From: Synechococcus sp. HK05 | GTDB lineage: Bacteria; Cyanobacteriota; Cyanobacteriia; PCC-6307; Cyanobiaceae | Assembly (NCBI RefSeq): GCF_019104765.1 | Contig: NZ_JAHRXJ010000001.1 | Location: 124,001-188,000, forward strand | Direction of reading: 5' to 3' | DNA: 64,000 bases | The notes under the pieces: generated by a model | Told to the model about the DNA's origin: nothing | Database searches by the model: none | The model's input: only the letters and a program-made list of their open reading frames with translations | Position numbers and translations under genes: made by a program | Shown: piece after piece, positions 1 through 7,515 of the stretch | Layout: every line of letters starts with the position of its first letter | Numbering within the stretch: position 1 is the first letter of the stretch

Positions 1-1
1 G

Positions 2-877
2 GGCCTGAAGGTGAAGCGACGCTTCCCTCGGGTGCCGATTTTGTATTACATCGCCCCTCAGGAGTGGGCTTTCCGCGTGGGGGAGGGCGGCTCGACTCGG
101 CTGATCGGCTTCACCGATCGAATCCTGGCCATCTTTCCCGAGGAGGCGCGCTTCTATGCCGCCCGTGGCGCCCAGGTCACCTGGGTGGGTCACCCACTGC
201 TCGATACCCTGACCGACCTTCCCAGCCGCGAGGCGGCGCGCTCCCAGCTCGGGCTGGAACCCCATGAGCGCCTGCTCCTGCTGTTGCCGGCCTCACGCAA
301 GCAGGAGCTGCGCTACCTGCTGCCACCCCTGGCCGCTGCCGCGGCTGAGCTGCAACGCCGCTGCCCCGGGCTGCGGGTGATGGTGCCGGCGGGGCAGGCA
401 GCCTTTGAGCCCGTGCTCGAGGCCATGCTGGCGGAGGCGGGCGTGCAGGCCACCGTGGTGCCCGCCGCTCAAGCCGATGCGTTGCGCCCCATCCTCTGCG
501 CTGCGGCGGATCTGGCGCTGAATAAGTCGGGCACTGTGAACCTGGAGTTGGCCCTGCGGGGGGTCCCCCAGGTGGTGGCTTATCGCGTCAGCCGGCCCAC
601 CGCCTGGGTGGCCCAGCATCTGCTGCATTTCCAGGTTGATCACATCTCGCCGGTGAACCTGGTGCTGCAGGAGCGGCTGGTGCCCGAACTGCTCCAGGAT
701 GCATTCAACGCTGAGGCCGTGGTGCGTGAGGCGCTGCCGCTGCTTGATGACCCCCAGGCCCGACAACGGGTCGCCGAGGGCTATCAGCGCTTGCGTTTGG
801 CCCTGGGGGAGCCGGGCGTCACCCGCCGTGCCGCCGCTGCCATCCTGGATGCTCTTCCTCCGGCTGCTTCCGCTTGA
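2..877 (+). CDS. lpxB: Lipid-A-disaccharide synthase, C-terminal part (5' end outside window)
   Basis: LpxB condenses UDP-diacylglucosamine with lipid X to form the lipid A disaccharide, at the inner face of the cytoplasmic membrane. The reading frame is open to the left edge (a GTG at 11 is only an internal in-frame codon), so about 290 of the usual ~390 residues are present. Family features are [10 protein letters not shown] near the start, the SRKQEL segment around residue 95, and the C-terminal run around '[10 protein letters not shown]' and '[10 protein letters not shown]' that shapes the donor site. The stop codon overlaps the TTG start of msrA, suggesting co-transcription. The identification is firm; the true start cannot be seen. 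Confidence 0.93.
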   Translation, partial: GLKVKRRFPRVPILYYIAPQEWAFRVGEGGSTRLIGFTDRILAIFPEEARFYAARGAQVTWVGHPLLDTLTDLPSREAARSQLGLEPHERLLLLLPASRKQELRYLLPPLAAAAAELQRRCPGLRVMVPAGQAAFEPVLEAMLAEAGVQATVVPAAQADALRPILCAAADLALNKSGTVNLELALRGVPQVVAYRVSRPTAWVAQHLLHFQVDHISPVNLVLQERLVPELLQDAFNAEAVVREALPLLDDPQARQRVAEGYQRLRLALGEPGVTRRAAAAILDALPPAASA

Positions 878-1506
878 TCAAGCGCGTTGTTCCTCTTCTG
901 ATGGCTGGGCTGCTGCTGCTCTGGCCGTTGGCGCCGGCCCACGCAGCTGTGGAGGAGGCGGTGCTGGCTGGGGGCTGTTTCTGGTGCCTTGAGCATGACC
1001 TCGAAAAGCTGCCGGGGGTGCTGAGTGTGGAGAGTGGCTACAGCGGTGGCAGCCTTCGTAACCCCACCTATCGCCAGGTGAGTGGCGGTGGCACCGGTCA
1101 CCAGGAGGTGGTGCAGGTGCGTTTCGATAACGCCAAGATCAGCTACCCCACCCTGCTGCGGGCCTACTGGCGCAATGTGGATGCGCTGGATGGCGGCGGT
1201 CAGTTCTGTGATCGCGGCAGTTCCTACCGGCCGGTGATCTTTACCGAGGGAGCAACGCAGAAGCAGCAGGCCGAGGCGAGCCGCAAGGCCGCGGCTCAGG
1301 AGCTGGGCAAGCCGGTCTCGGCGATCCGGGTGCAGATCAAGCCCCTCAGCCGTTTCTGGCCGGCGGAGGGCTATCACCAGGATTACGCCGAGCGCAACAG
1401 CGTGAAATACAACTACTACCGCTGGGCTTGCGGCCGTGATCGGCGCCTGGATCAGCTCTGGGGATCGAACGCACGCAGCCGCTCCCCATGGGTGTCTGCT
1501 CCCTGA
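874..1506 (+). CDS. msrA: Peptide-methionine (S)-S-oxide reductase with N-terminal signal segment
   Basis: MsrA repairs methionine-S-sulfoxide in proteins. The catalytic GCFWC motif lies near residue 34, followed by the family hallmarks [23 protein letters not shown] and GYHQDY. The first ~24 residues form a hydrophobic signal-like stretch ending LAPAHA, so a thylakoid-lumen, periplasmic or membrane location is inferred. The start is TTG at 874, overlapping the lpxB stop; an in-frame ATG at 901 would leave a very short hydrophobic leader. At 210 residues it is normal length. Translational coupling to lpxB is likely but may be accidental. Confidence 0.93.
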   Translation: MIKRVVPLLMAGLLLLWPLAPAHAAVEEAVLAGGCFWCLEHDLEKLPGVLSVESGYSGGSLRNPTYRQVSGGGTGHQEVVQVRFDNAKISYPTLLRAYWRNVDALDGGGQFCDRGSSYRPVIFTEGATQKQQAEASRKAAAQELGKPVSAIRVQIKPLSRFWPAEGYHQDYAERNSVKYNYYRWACGRDRRLDQLWGSNARSRSPWVSAP

Positions 1507-1592
1507 CCTGTCAGTCGTCCGGTCCGGCCGGGCAATTCGAAGGAAAAGCTGAAGACCCCTGCGGCCCTTTTGGCCTGTTTTTGAGTGGTGGA

Positions 1593-1612
1593 GCGGGTTT
1601 CCGCCCTTTTTT
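1593..1612 (+). terminator. Putative rho-independent terminator after msrA
   Basis: A short GCGG/CCGC stem with a GTTT loop is followed by CC and a run of six T. It lies about 90 bases after the msrA stop and before the next gene. The stem is only four pairs, so the call is tentative. Confidence 0.4.
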
Positions 1613-1662
1613 CTCTCGGCAGAGTCACTTAGCGTTGATCTGACGCGAGCGGAGGTGTGTGT

Positions 1663-1866
1663 ATGTATCTGCTGACGATTCGCGATGGACTCGTCACCCG
1701 TCACGTTGGGCCCTATGAGAGCCCCAAGCAGGCTTCCGATGATCTGGATCGCTTGCTCGAACAGTTCGGTGAGCGTGCCCGCTGGCAGATTCACGCCCTC
1801 GAATCACCCCGGGATGTGCTGCGGGGCTCCAATCCCAAACCCAATCGCCTCGCGACGGCGGCTTAG
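1663..1866 (+). CDS. Small hypothetical protein (67 aa)
   Basis: A short soluble protein with no family I can name. It begins MYLLTIRDG and contains VGPYESPKQASDDLDRL followed by a basic tail. A GGAGG at 1651-1655 sits seven bases before the ATG at 1663, which favours this start over the in-frame GTG at 1657. The composition (small beta-like N-terminus, acidic helix) resembles short conserved cyanobacterial proteins. It is followed by a convergent small membrane-protein gene whose end overlaps by a few bases. Confidence 0.7.
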   Translation: MYLLTIRDGLVTRHVGPYESPKQASDDLDRLLEQFGERARWQIHALESPRDVLRGSNPKPNRLATAA

Positions 1867-2099
1867 GGCTTCTGCTGCCCCGGATAGCCACGCAGCAGAC
1901 CGCTTTCCACCATCAAGCCCACGCCCGCCACGATGGCCACCAGGCTGAGGGTCCCGTACCAGAACCAGGGCCCATGGGCTTGGCCCAGGGTTTGCAACGT
2001 GCGGCGCTGCACGGCTTCTCCGAACAGACACAAACCGGCGGGCAGCAGTAGCACGCCGATTTGTGCTTTCACGAACCAGCGGATCTTGCGAACGGCCAT
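1863..2099 (-). CDS. Small two-helix membrane protein (78 aa)
   Basis: The sequence carries two hydrophobic segments, about residues 12-28 (IGVLLLPAGLCLFGEAV) and 45-62 (WYGTLSLVAIVAGVGLMV), separated by a polar loop and flanked by basic residues, as in a small inner or thylakoid membrane protein. I recognise no functional motif. The ATG at 2099 is used; the stop overlaps the convergent gene at 1663-1866 by four bases. The pepA stop is about 30 bases upstream on the same strand, so the two may be co-transcribed. Confidence 0.7.
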   Translation of the reverse strand: MAVRKIRWFVKAQIGVLLLPAGLCLFGEAVQRRTLQTLGQAHGPWFWYGTLSLVAIVAGVGLMVESGLLRGYPGQQKP

Positions 2100-2132
2100 G
2101 GAGTCGTGCTGGGTCGGTCGATTGGAGCCAGC

Positions 2133-3623
2133 CTAGGCGGGCCCCCCCGCTTGCACCCAGTTCACCAGGGTGCGCACGCCATAGCCCGTGGCGCCGGCGG
2201 GATCTAGGCCCCGGCCTTTGTCGCTCCAGACCGTGCCGGCGATATCCAGGTGGGCCCAGGCCACCTCGGGAGCCACGAAGTCTTGAAGGAAGAGAGCGGC
2301 GGTGATCGAGCCACCGGGGCGGGGGCCGGTGTTCTTCATATCGGCCAGGCCGCTCTTGAGGCCAGCGCGATAGGAGGCGCGCAGGGGCATCCGCCAGATG
2401 GATTCGCCGCCCTGGGCGCCGGCGTCGATCAGCCCCTGGGCCAGGGGATCACAGGGCGACCACAACCCAGCGATTTCCTCGCCCAAGGCGATCACGCAGG
2501 CGCCGGTGAGGGTGGCCAGATCCACCACCGCATCGGGTTCCAGCTTGCAGGCGTACACCAGGGCATCCGCCAGGGTGAGGCGCCCTTCGGCATCGGTGTT
2601 ATTGATCTCGATCGTTTTGCCGTTGGAGGCGGTCACGATGGCGCCGGGGTGAATCGCTCCACCACTGATCATGTTTTCGCAGGCGGCCACGATCATGTGC
2701 ACCTCCACGCCCGCCGGTTTCAGTTCGGCGATGGCACGCATGGCACCCAGCACCGCCGCGCTGCCGCCCATGTCGTACTTCATCATGTCGATCTGGGAGC
2801 CAGCGGTTTTGAGGTTGTAGCCGCCGGAATCGAAGGTCAGACCCTTGCCCACCAGCACCAAGCGGCGTTCGGCTGTGCCCTGGGGCCGGTAGGTGAGATG
2901 GATGAACTTGGGCGGTAGATCCGAGCCCTGGGCCACCGCCAGGTAAGAGCCCATGCCGAGCGCTTCGCAGTCGCTGCGCTCGAGCACCTTGAGCTCTAGC
3001 CCATACGCGCGGGCGATGTCGGCAGCGGTGTCGGCCAGGGCGGCCGGGGTCACCACATTGGGTGGGGCCGCCACCAGCTCACGGGCCAACTCCACGCCGC
3101 TGCAGATGGCGCTGCTGCTGTTCACCGCGCCCTGAGCCGCTTCCGCCAGCCCCAGCAGCTCCACCTGAGTCAGCTGGGGTGAGGGATCGGATTCGCTTTT
3201 GAAGCGCTGATCGCTGTAGAGGCTCAGTCGCACCGCTTCAGCCATGGCCGCAGCGGCGGCCTCAGCAGCCAGGCCTTCCACCGGCATCGCCAGCGCGAGT
3301 TGGCTGGCGCCGGCTGTGGCCGCGCTCTTGCTGGCGGTGGCGGCAGCATGGCGCAGCTGTTCGGGGTCGAAGTCGGCGGGTGCACCGAGGCCCACCAGCA
3401 CCAGCAGGCTTGGCGTTTGGCCGAGCAAATCGATGCTCAGGCTTTCACCCGGTTTGCCCTTGAAGCGGCGTTGTTCGAGCCGATTGGCCACAGCAGCACC
3501 GAAGCGCTCCAGCAGTTGGCTGCGGCTGGTCTCTCCCGCTTCGCCGCTGAACAGGCCCACCGCCAGCGCCTCGCCGCTCCAGCTGGCAAGGGTGGCGGTG
3601 CTGCAACGGATGTCGGCGACCAT
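2133..3623 (-). CDS. pepA: Leucyl aminopeptidase (M17)
   Basis: A cytosolic di-metal aminopeptidase of family M17 that removes N-terminal residues from peptides. The C-terminal catalytic domain carries VGKGLTFDSGGYNLK (metal-binding Lys and Asp) and the signature NTDAEGRLTLADAL (residues ~345-358), plus IAGLW and PLRASYRAGL further on. At 496 residues it is full length. The ATG at 3623 starts an N-terminal macrodomain-like region of ~160 residues. It is followed on the same strand by a small membrane-protein gene. No unusual feature was seen. Confidence 0.96.
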   Translation of the reverse strand: MVADIRCSTATLASWSGEALAVGLFSGEAGETSRSQLLERFGAAVANRLEQRRFKGKPGESLSIDLLGQTPSLLVLVGLGAPADFDPEQLRHAAATASKSAATAGASQLALAMPVEGLAAEAAAAAMAEAVRLSLYSDQRFKSESDPSPQLTQVELLGLAEAAQGAVNSSSAICSGVELARELVAAPPNVVTPAALADTAADIARAYGLELKVLERSDCEALGMGSYLAVAQGSDLPPKFIHLTYRPQGTAERRLVLVGKGLTFDSGGYNLKTAGSQIDMMKYDMGGSAAVLGAMRAIAELKPAGVEVHMIVAACENMISGGAIHPGAIVTASNGKTIEINNTDAEGRLTLADALVYACKLEPDAVVDLATLTGACVIALGEEIAGLWSPCDPLAQGLIDAGAQGGESIWRMPLRASYRAGLKSGLADMKNTGPRPGGSITAALFLQDFVAPEVAWAHLDIAGTVWSDKGRGLDPAGATGYGVRTLVNWVQAGGPA

Positions 3624-3657
3624 CTCGGCGGTTCAGATGGCGGCGATGGTAGGGCGA

Positions 3658-4275
3658 TCAGCAGGAATCGGCGGTGAAGGGGGTGGCCCAGCGGCCCCGC
3701 GTTTCTTTGTTGAAGGGAGGCAGCCAGTGGCGAATCAGGGCCTGCTCCAGGGCCCGCCGCGGACGAACCGCCGTGGGGGCATCGCTCCAGAAGCGAATGC
3801 TCAGCTGACTGCCAAGGCCCACCTGCTGGAGGGCATCGCCATAGGCGGCGAGGTAGCTCTTGCAGTCGTGCTCGCCCTTCCAGCGCCGATCCGCCTGGGC
3901 TGTTTCCCCCACATAAAGCAGGAGGCTGCCGTTGAGGTGGGGGGGGCGATCGATCACGAAATAAAGGGCGGCGCCGCTGTTGCTGGCCTCCGGCCAGCGC
4001 CAGAACTGCAAATGCTGGGGGGCCAGTGCCAGGGGATCCAGCCGCTGGACCGTGGCGGCCGGGCCCACCACGGCGCCATCGAGCAGGTTGATCTGGCCGG
4101 CTGCCACGCTGCGGCCTTCTGCCACAGCGATGAAGCGCGGTTGCTGGTAGTCCAGCAAGCGTTGCTGCCACTCCCGCAGCTGATGCTCCTGCAGGGGGAG
4201 ATCCTGGGGCGAGCCTGCGCCACCAAGGGGTTGGGCGAACAGGTCGCCCTGTCTGGGTGATGCACCGCTCGCCAT
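3658..4275 (-). CDS. GIY-YIG nuclease-like domain protein
   Basis: A 205-residue protein whose second half reads like a GIY-YIG fold: LLLYVGET around residue 122 takes the place of the GIY...YIG strands, followed by KGEHDCKSYL and an ALEQALIRHW helix with a conserved-looking Glu, then a PPFNKE turn. The N-terminal ~100 residues are not recognised. Some cyanobacterial proteins of this type are annotated only as GIY-YIG domain proteins. The catalytic Arg/Glu assignment is inferred by eye. It lies between pepA and a helix-hairpin-helix gene on the same strand, so a DNA-related role is possible but untested. Confidence 0.65.
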   Translation of the reverse strand: MASGASPRQGDLFAQPLGGAGSPQDLPLQEHQLREWQQRLLDYQQPRFIAVAEGRSVAAGQINLLDGAVVGPAATVQRLDPLALAPQHLQFWRWPEASNSGAALYFVIDRPPHLNGSLLLYVGETAQADRRWKGEHDCKSYLAAYGDALQQVGLGSQLSIRFWSDAPTAVRPRRALEQALIRHWLPPFNKETRGRWATPFTADSC

Positions 4276-4279
4276 GGGC

Positions 4280-4969
4280 TCAGGCCGAACGGGGTAATTG
4301 CGGTCCGGCAGGGCCCTGGCCGAAGCGCACCTTGCCGATCAGTTCTTCCACCAAGGCCGGAGGCCACTGCAAGCGCTGCTGTAGGTCGGCCAGATCGGTG
4401 AATGGTGCCCGTTGGCGTTCCCGCAGCAGCCGCGCGCGACGTGCTGCATCCAGCTGCGGCAGCTCTCGCTCCAGGGCTGTCGCATTGGCATGGTTGAGGT
4501 CCACAGCTCTCGAACTGGTGCTGTGAGGGGCTCCGTCGCCATACCAGCGAAACAGCAGCAGGGGTTCCCAGGCCATCACCTGGCTGCGAGGCAGCTCCAG
4601 TAACCGTTCCAGATCGTCGAGGCCGCTGAGCTGCACGCCACCGCGCTGCAGGCGGACCAGCAGATCCACCTGGGCTGCGGTGATCCCCGGCAGTCGCAGC
4701 CAGTCATCGGCACTGGCGCGGTTCACATCCAACCGCCAGCCCAGGGCGGCGGCGCGCTGGGCCTCGCCAGGATCCTGCAGGCGGCGCTGCGGATCCTGGC
4801 GGAGCTTCAGCTCCAGTAGATCGCGCTCCAAGGCCTCGTCGCTGGCTGCCGCTTCGAAGGCAGCTGGAGCTGGCTCTGGCGATGGAGTCGCTTGGGGCCG
4901 GCGCGGCAGTTGCCCGGTGGCCTCCAGCAGGCTGCGGGCGAGCGGATCCAACCAGTGGCCACGGGCCAT
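4280..4969 (-). CDS. Helix-hairpin-helix (ComEA-like) domain protein
   Basis: A 229-residue protein with two helix-hairpin-helix-like units: DVNRASADDWLRLPGITAAQ in the middle and DLNHANATALERELPQL toward the C-terminus, followed by a third similar helix pair (PFTDLADLQQRL). Such units bind DNA backbone non-specifically in ComEA and related proteins. The longer open frame upstream is only a shadow of the LuxR gene; the ATG at 4969 follows the LuxR stop at 5002 by about 30 bases. There is no signal peptide, so it is probably cytosolic rather than a DNA-uptake receptor. The stop is five bases from the start of the GIY-YIG gene, so they probably form one operon. Confidence 0.7.
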   Translation of the reverse strand: MARGHWLDPLARSLLEATGQLPRRPQATPSPEPAPAAFEAAASDEALERDLLELKLRQDPQRRLQDPGEAQRAAALGWRLDVNRASADDWLRLPGITAAQVDLLVRLQRGGVQLSGLDDLERLLELPRSQVMAWEPLLLFRWYGDGAPHSTSSRAVDLNHANATALERELPQLDAARRARLLRERQRAPFTDLADLQQRLQWPPALVEELIGKVRFGQGPAGPQLPRSA

Positions 4970-5001
4970 GGCGGCGGCGGCAAAAGCACAGTTGTCCGAC
5001 C

Positions 5002-5736
5002 TTAACGATCTTCCGGCCACTCCACCAAGCCGAGACGGATGCCTTTCACAGCGGCGTGGAGGCGGCTTCGGGCCCCCAGTTTGTGGAAGATCTGTGCCAC
5101 ATGGCTCTTCACGGTTTCCGCGCTGATGAAGAGGGCGGCGGCGATCTCCTGGTTGGTGGCATCGGCTGCTATCCGTTGCAGCACCTCCACCTCGCGGTCG
5201 GTGAGTTGGGCCAGCGGTGCATCCCCGATGCCGGAATAGCCCTCGAAATACTGCTTGTAGAGGCCTTTCTCCGTATAGGCCGCCCCCGCGCTCACGGTGG
5301 TCAGGGCCAGGGCCACCGTGCCACGGCCGATCTGCGATTCGAGGCAAACGCCGTCGCAGCCGGCCTCGACGGCCCGGCGAATGGTGATCAGCCGTCTGGG
5401 CTGGGTGACCACCATCACGGCGCTGAGCGCTGGATCCTGTCGTTTCGCGGCGGCCACGAGGGAGCCGCCATTTCCCTGCTCAAGGCGGTCGGTGCAGAGC
5501 AAAAGGTCGGCCTCCTTGGCCTTCAGCAACTTGAGAGCAACGGGTTCGCAGGTGGCGGCGCCCACCAGTTGATGTCCAGGACGGATGGCGCTGACCAACA
5601 GGCTGAGGGCCAGGCGGCTGCCCATGGCGGCGACCACCCGGTGCGGTTCCATCAGCTGATTTCCGCGCTCCACATGGGTGCGCACCTCCTCGATCAGAGG
5701 CGTGAAGTCCAAGTCGGCAGGGCGCGGCTGTTTCAA
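5002..5736 (-). CDS. LuxR/NarL-type transcriptional regulator with atypical receiver-like domain
   Basis: The C-terminal ~65 residues are a textbook LuxR helix-turn-helix: LTDREVEVLQRIA, NQEIAAALFISAETVKSHV and IFHKLGARSR. The first ~150 residues resemble a response-regulator receiver (DLLLCTDRLEQGNGG where the phospho-acceptor loop would be), but the spacing is unusual and an N-terminal extension precedes it, so phosphorylation is uncertain. Regulators of this shape occur in marine and freshwater picocyanobacteria. The target genes are unknown. It heads a leftward operon with the HhH and GIY-YIG genes and is divergent from the DUF1825 gene. Confidence 0.85.
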   Translation of the reverse strand: MKQPRPADLDFTPLIEEVRTHVERGNQLMEPHRVVAAMGSRLALSLLVSAIRPGHQLVGAATCEPVALKLLKAKEADLLLCTDRLEQGNGGSLVAAAKRQDPALSAVMVVTQPRRLITIRRAVEAGCDGVCLESQIGRGTVALALTTVSAGAAYTEKGLYKQYFEGYSGIGDAPLAQLTDREVEVLQRIAADATNQEIAAALFISAETVKSHVAQIFHKLGARSRLHAAVKGIRLGLVEWPEDR

Positions 5737-5860
5737 CTGTGCGCAGAGCTGGCTCTGTCGTCAGCCAAGGCTTCGCGCCGCCTGGGGGATACGTGGATCC
5801 GCACTCGTCAGCCTTCGCCGCGTTCAGCAGAATTCGCTGGAGCGCGTGCGCCTTGACGCC

Positions 5861-6184
5861 ATGGCCTTCTTCGACTCCGAGATCGTTCAGGACGAAGCCA
5901 AGCGCCTGTTCGGCGACTACCAGCAGCTGATGCAGCTGGGCGGTGAGTACGGCAAGTTCGATCGCGAGGGCAAGAAGCTGTTCATCGAGCGGATGGAGGA
6001 GCTGATGGACCGCTATCGCGTGTTCATGAAGCGCTTCGAGCTCTCGGAAGACTTCCAGGCCAAGCTCACCGTGGAGCAGCTGCGCACCCAGCTCGGCCAG
6101 TTCGGCATGACACCCGAGCAGATGTTCGAGCAGATGCACCGCACGCTGGAGCGAATGAAGAGCGAGCTCGACAAAGAAGCCTGA
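5861..6184 (+). CDS. DUF1825 family protein
   Basis: A 107-residue, all-helical, charged protein (MAFFDSEIVQDEAKRLFGDY start) of a family I associate with cyanobacteria (DUF1825); function unknown. The middle contains FDREGKKLFIERMEELMDRY and the C-terminus FGMTPEQMFEQMHRTLERM, which suggests a helical bundle. The ATG at 5861 was chosen because the longer frame upstream runs into the divergent LuxR promoter region. It lies 42 bases before tyrS on the same strand. Confidence 0.85.
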   Translation: MAFFDSEIVQDEAKRLFGDYQQLMQLGGEYGKFDREGKKLFIERMEELMDRYRVFMKRFELSEDFQAKLTVEQLRTQLGQFGMTPEQMFEQMHRTLERMKSELDKEA

Positions 6185-6226
6185 ACCCCGCTGCCTACGA
6201 TCCGCCCCTGAACAGCAGCGGCAGCG

Positions 6227-7498
6227 ATGGCTAAGGGTGCTTGGGGATTGCCGCAGTGGATCGAGCGCGGCGTGGCCGATCTGTTCCCGGCGGGCACGGC
6301 CGAGGGCGCTGCCACGGATCCTGATCAGCAGCTGGCTGCGCGCCTGGCGGAGGCCGAGCGCGAAGGCCGGCCGCTGCGGATCAAGCTCGGCATCGATCCC
6401 ACCGGCTCCGATATCCACCTGGGCCACTCGATCCTGTTCCGCAAGCTGCGGGCCTTCCAGGATGCGGGCCATGCGGCGGTGCTGATCATCGGCGATTTCA
6501 CCGCCCGCATCGGGGATCCCACCGGCAAGAGCGCCACCCGCGTGCAGCTCACGGCGGAGCAAGTGGAAGCCAATGCCGCCACCTACCTCGCCCAGCTCGG
6601 GCAGGGGCAGGATCCCGCCAGGGCCCTGCTCGATTTCGAAACGCCCGGGCGGCTTGAGGTGCGCCGCAATAGCGAGTGGCTGGCGGCCCTCGATCTGCCG
6701 AAGGTGATCGAGCTGCTGGGCATCTCCACCGTGGGCCAGATGCTGGCCAAAGAAGATTTCGCCAACCGCTACGGCTCGGGCACCCCGATCTCCCTGCACG
6801 AATTCCTCTACCCCTTGTTGCAGGGCTACGACTCGGTGGCGATTCAGGCTGATCTCGAGCTCGGCGGCACCGACCAGAAGTTCAACGTGGCGATGGGCCG
6901 CGATCTGCAGCGCCATTTCGGCCAGCGCACCCAGTTCGGGATGTTGCTGCCGATCCTGCCGGGCCTCGATGGCGTGCAGAAGATGAGCAAGAGCCTCGGC
7001 AACACCGTGGGGCTCTCGGACGACCCCCTCTCGATGTATTCCAAGCTCGAGAAGGTGCCCGATGCGGCGGTGGAGGAGTACCTCACCCTGCTCACCAATC
7101 TGGATCTCGACGCCCTGCCGGCCAACCCGCGCGAACGCCAAAAGGCGATGGCGCTGGAAATCACCCGCCAGCGCCACGGCGATGCGGCAGCTCAACAGGC
7201 CCAGGCTGATGCCGGCAAGCTGGTGGGGGGTGCCAGCGGCAGCGGCGCGGCCGATGCGGAGGTGCCGGAAGCCTCGCTGGCTGAGGTGAACTTCCCGGCC
7301 AAGGCGTTTTATCTGCTCAGTGCGGTGGGCATCTGCGCCAGCAGCAGCGAAGCGCGGCGCCAGATCCAGGGCGGCGGCGTGAAGCTCGATGGCGAGAAGC
7401 TCAGCGATCCCAACCAGGAATTCAGCAGCGCCGCGGAGCTGGAGGGCAAGGTGCTGCAGCTGGGCAAGAAAACCTTCCGGCGCTTGGTGGTGGGCTGA
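6227..7498 (+). CDS. tyrS: Tyrosyl-tRNA synthetase
   Basis: A class I aminoacyl-tRNA synthetase charging tRNA-Tyr. The HIGH-type signature is HLGHS near residue 66, KMSKS is near residue 246 ([11 protein letters not shown]), and an S4-like RNA-binding domain closes the protein ([19 protein letters not shown]). The catalytic core has [14 protein letters not shown]. At 423 residues it is full length. The ATG at 6227 is used. It converges with the FGE-like gene, leaving only 17 bases between the stops. Confidence 0.97.
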   Translation: MAKGAWGLPQWIERGVADLFPAGTAEGAATDPDQQLAARLAEAEREGRPLRIKLGIDPTGSDIHLGHSILFRKLRAFQDAGHAAVLIIGDFTARIGDPTGKSATRVQLTAEQVEANAATYLAQLGQGQDPARALLDFETPGRLEVRRNSEWLAALDLPKVIELLGISTVGQMLAKEDFANRYGSGTPISLHEFLYPLLQGYDSVAIQADLELGGTDQKFNVAMGRDLQRHFGQRTQFGMLLPILPGLDGVQKMSKSLGNTVGLSDDPLSMYSKLEKVPDAAVEEYLTLLTNLDLDALPANPRERQKAMALEITRQRHGDAAAQQAQADAGKLVGGASGSGAADAEVPEASLAEVNFPAKAFYLLSAVGICASSSEARRQIQGGGVKLDGEKLSDPNQEFSSAAELEGKVLQLGKKTFRRLVVG

Positions 7499-7515
7499 GC
7501 AGCGCGCGAAGTAGC

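Noticed and set aside
4970..5347. N-terminal extension of the helix-hairpin-helix ORF
   Set aside because: The upstream 126 codons lie within the LuxR gene on the same strand in another frame; their peptide is low-complexity and lacks family features. The ATG at 4969 after the LuxR stop is the better start.
5480..7195. 571-codon minus-strand ORF across tyrS and DUF1825
   Set aside because: Entirely antisense to two well-supported genes; the translation is His/Arg/Gln-rich as expected for the reverse frame of GC-rich coding DNA.
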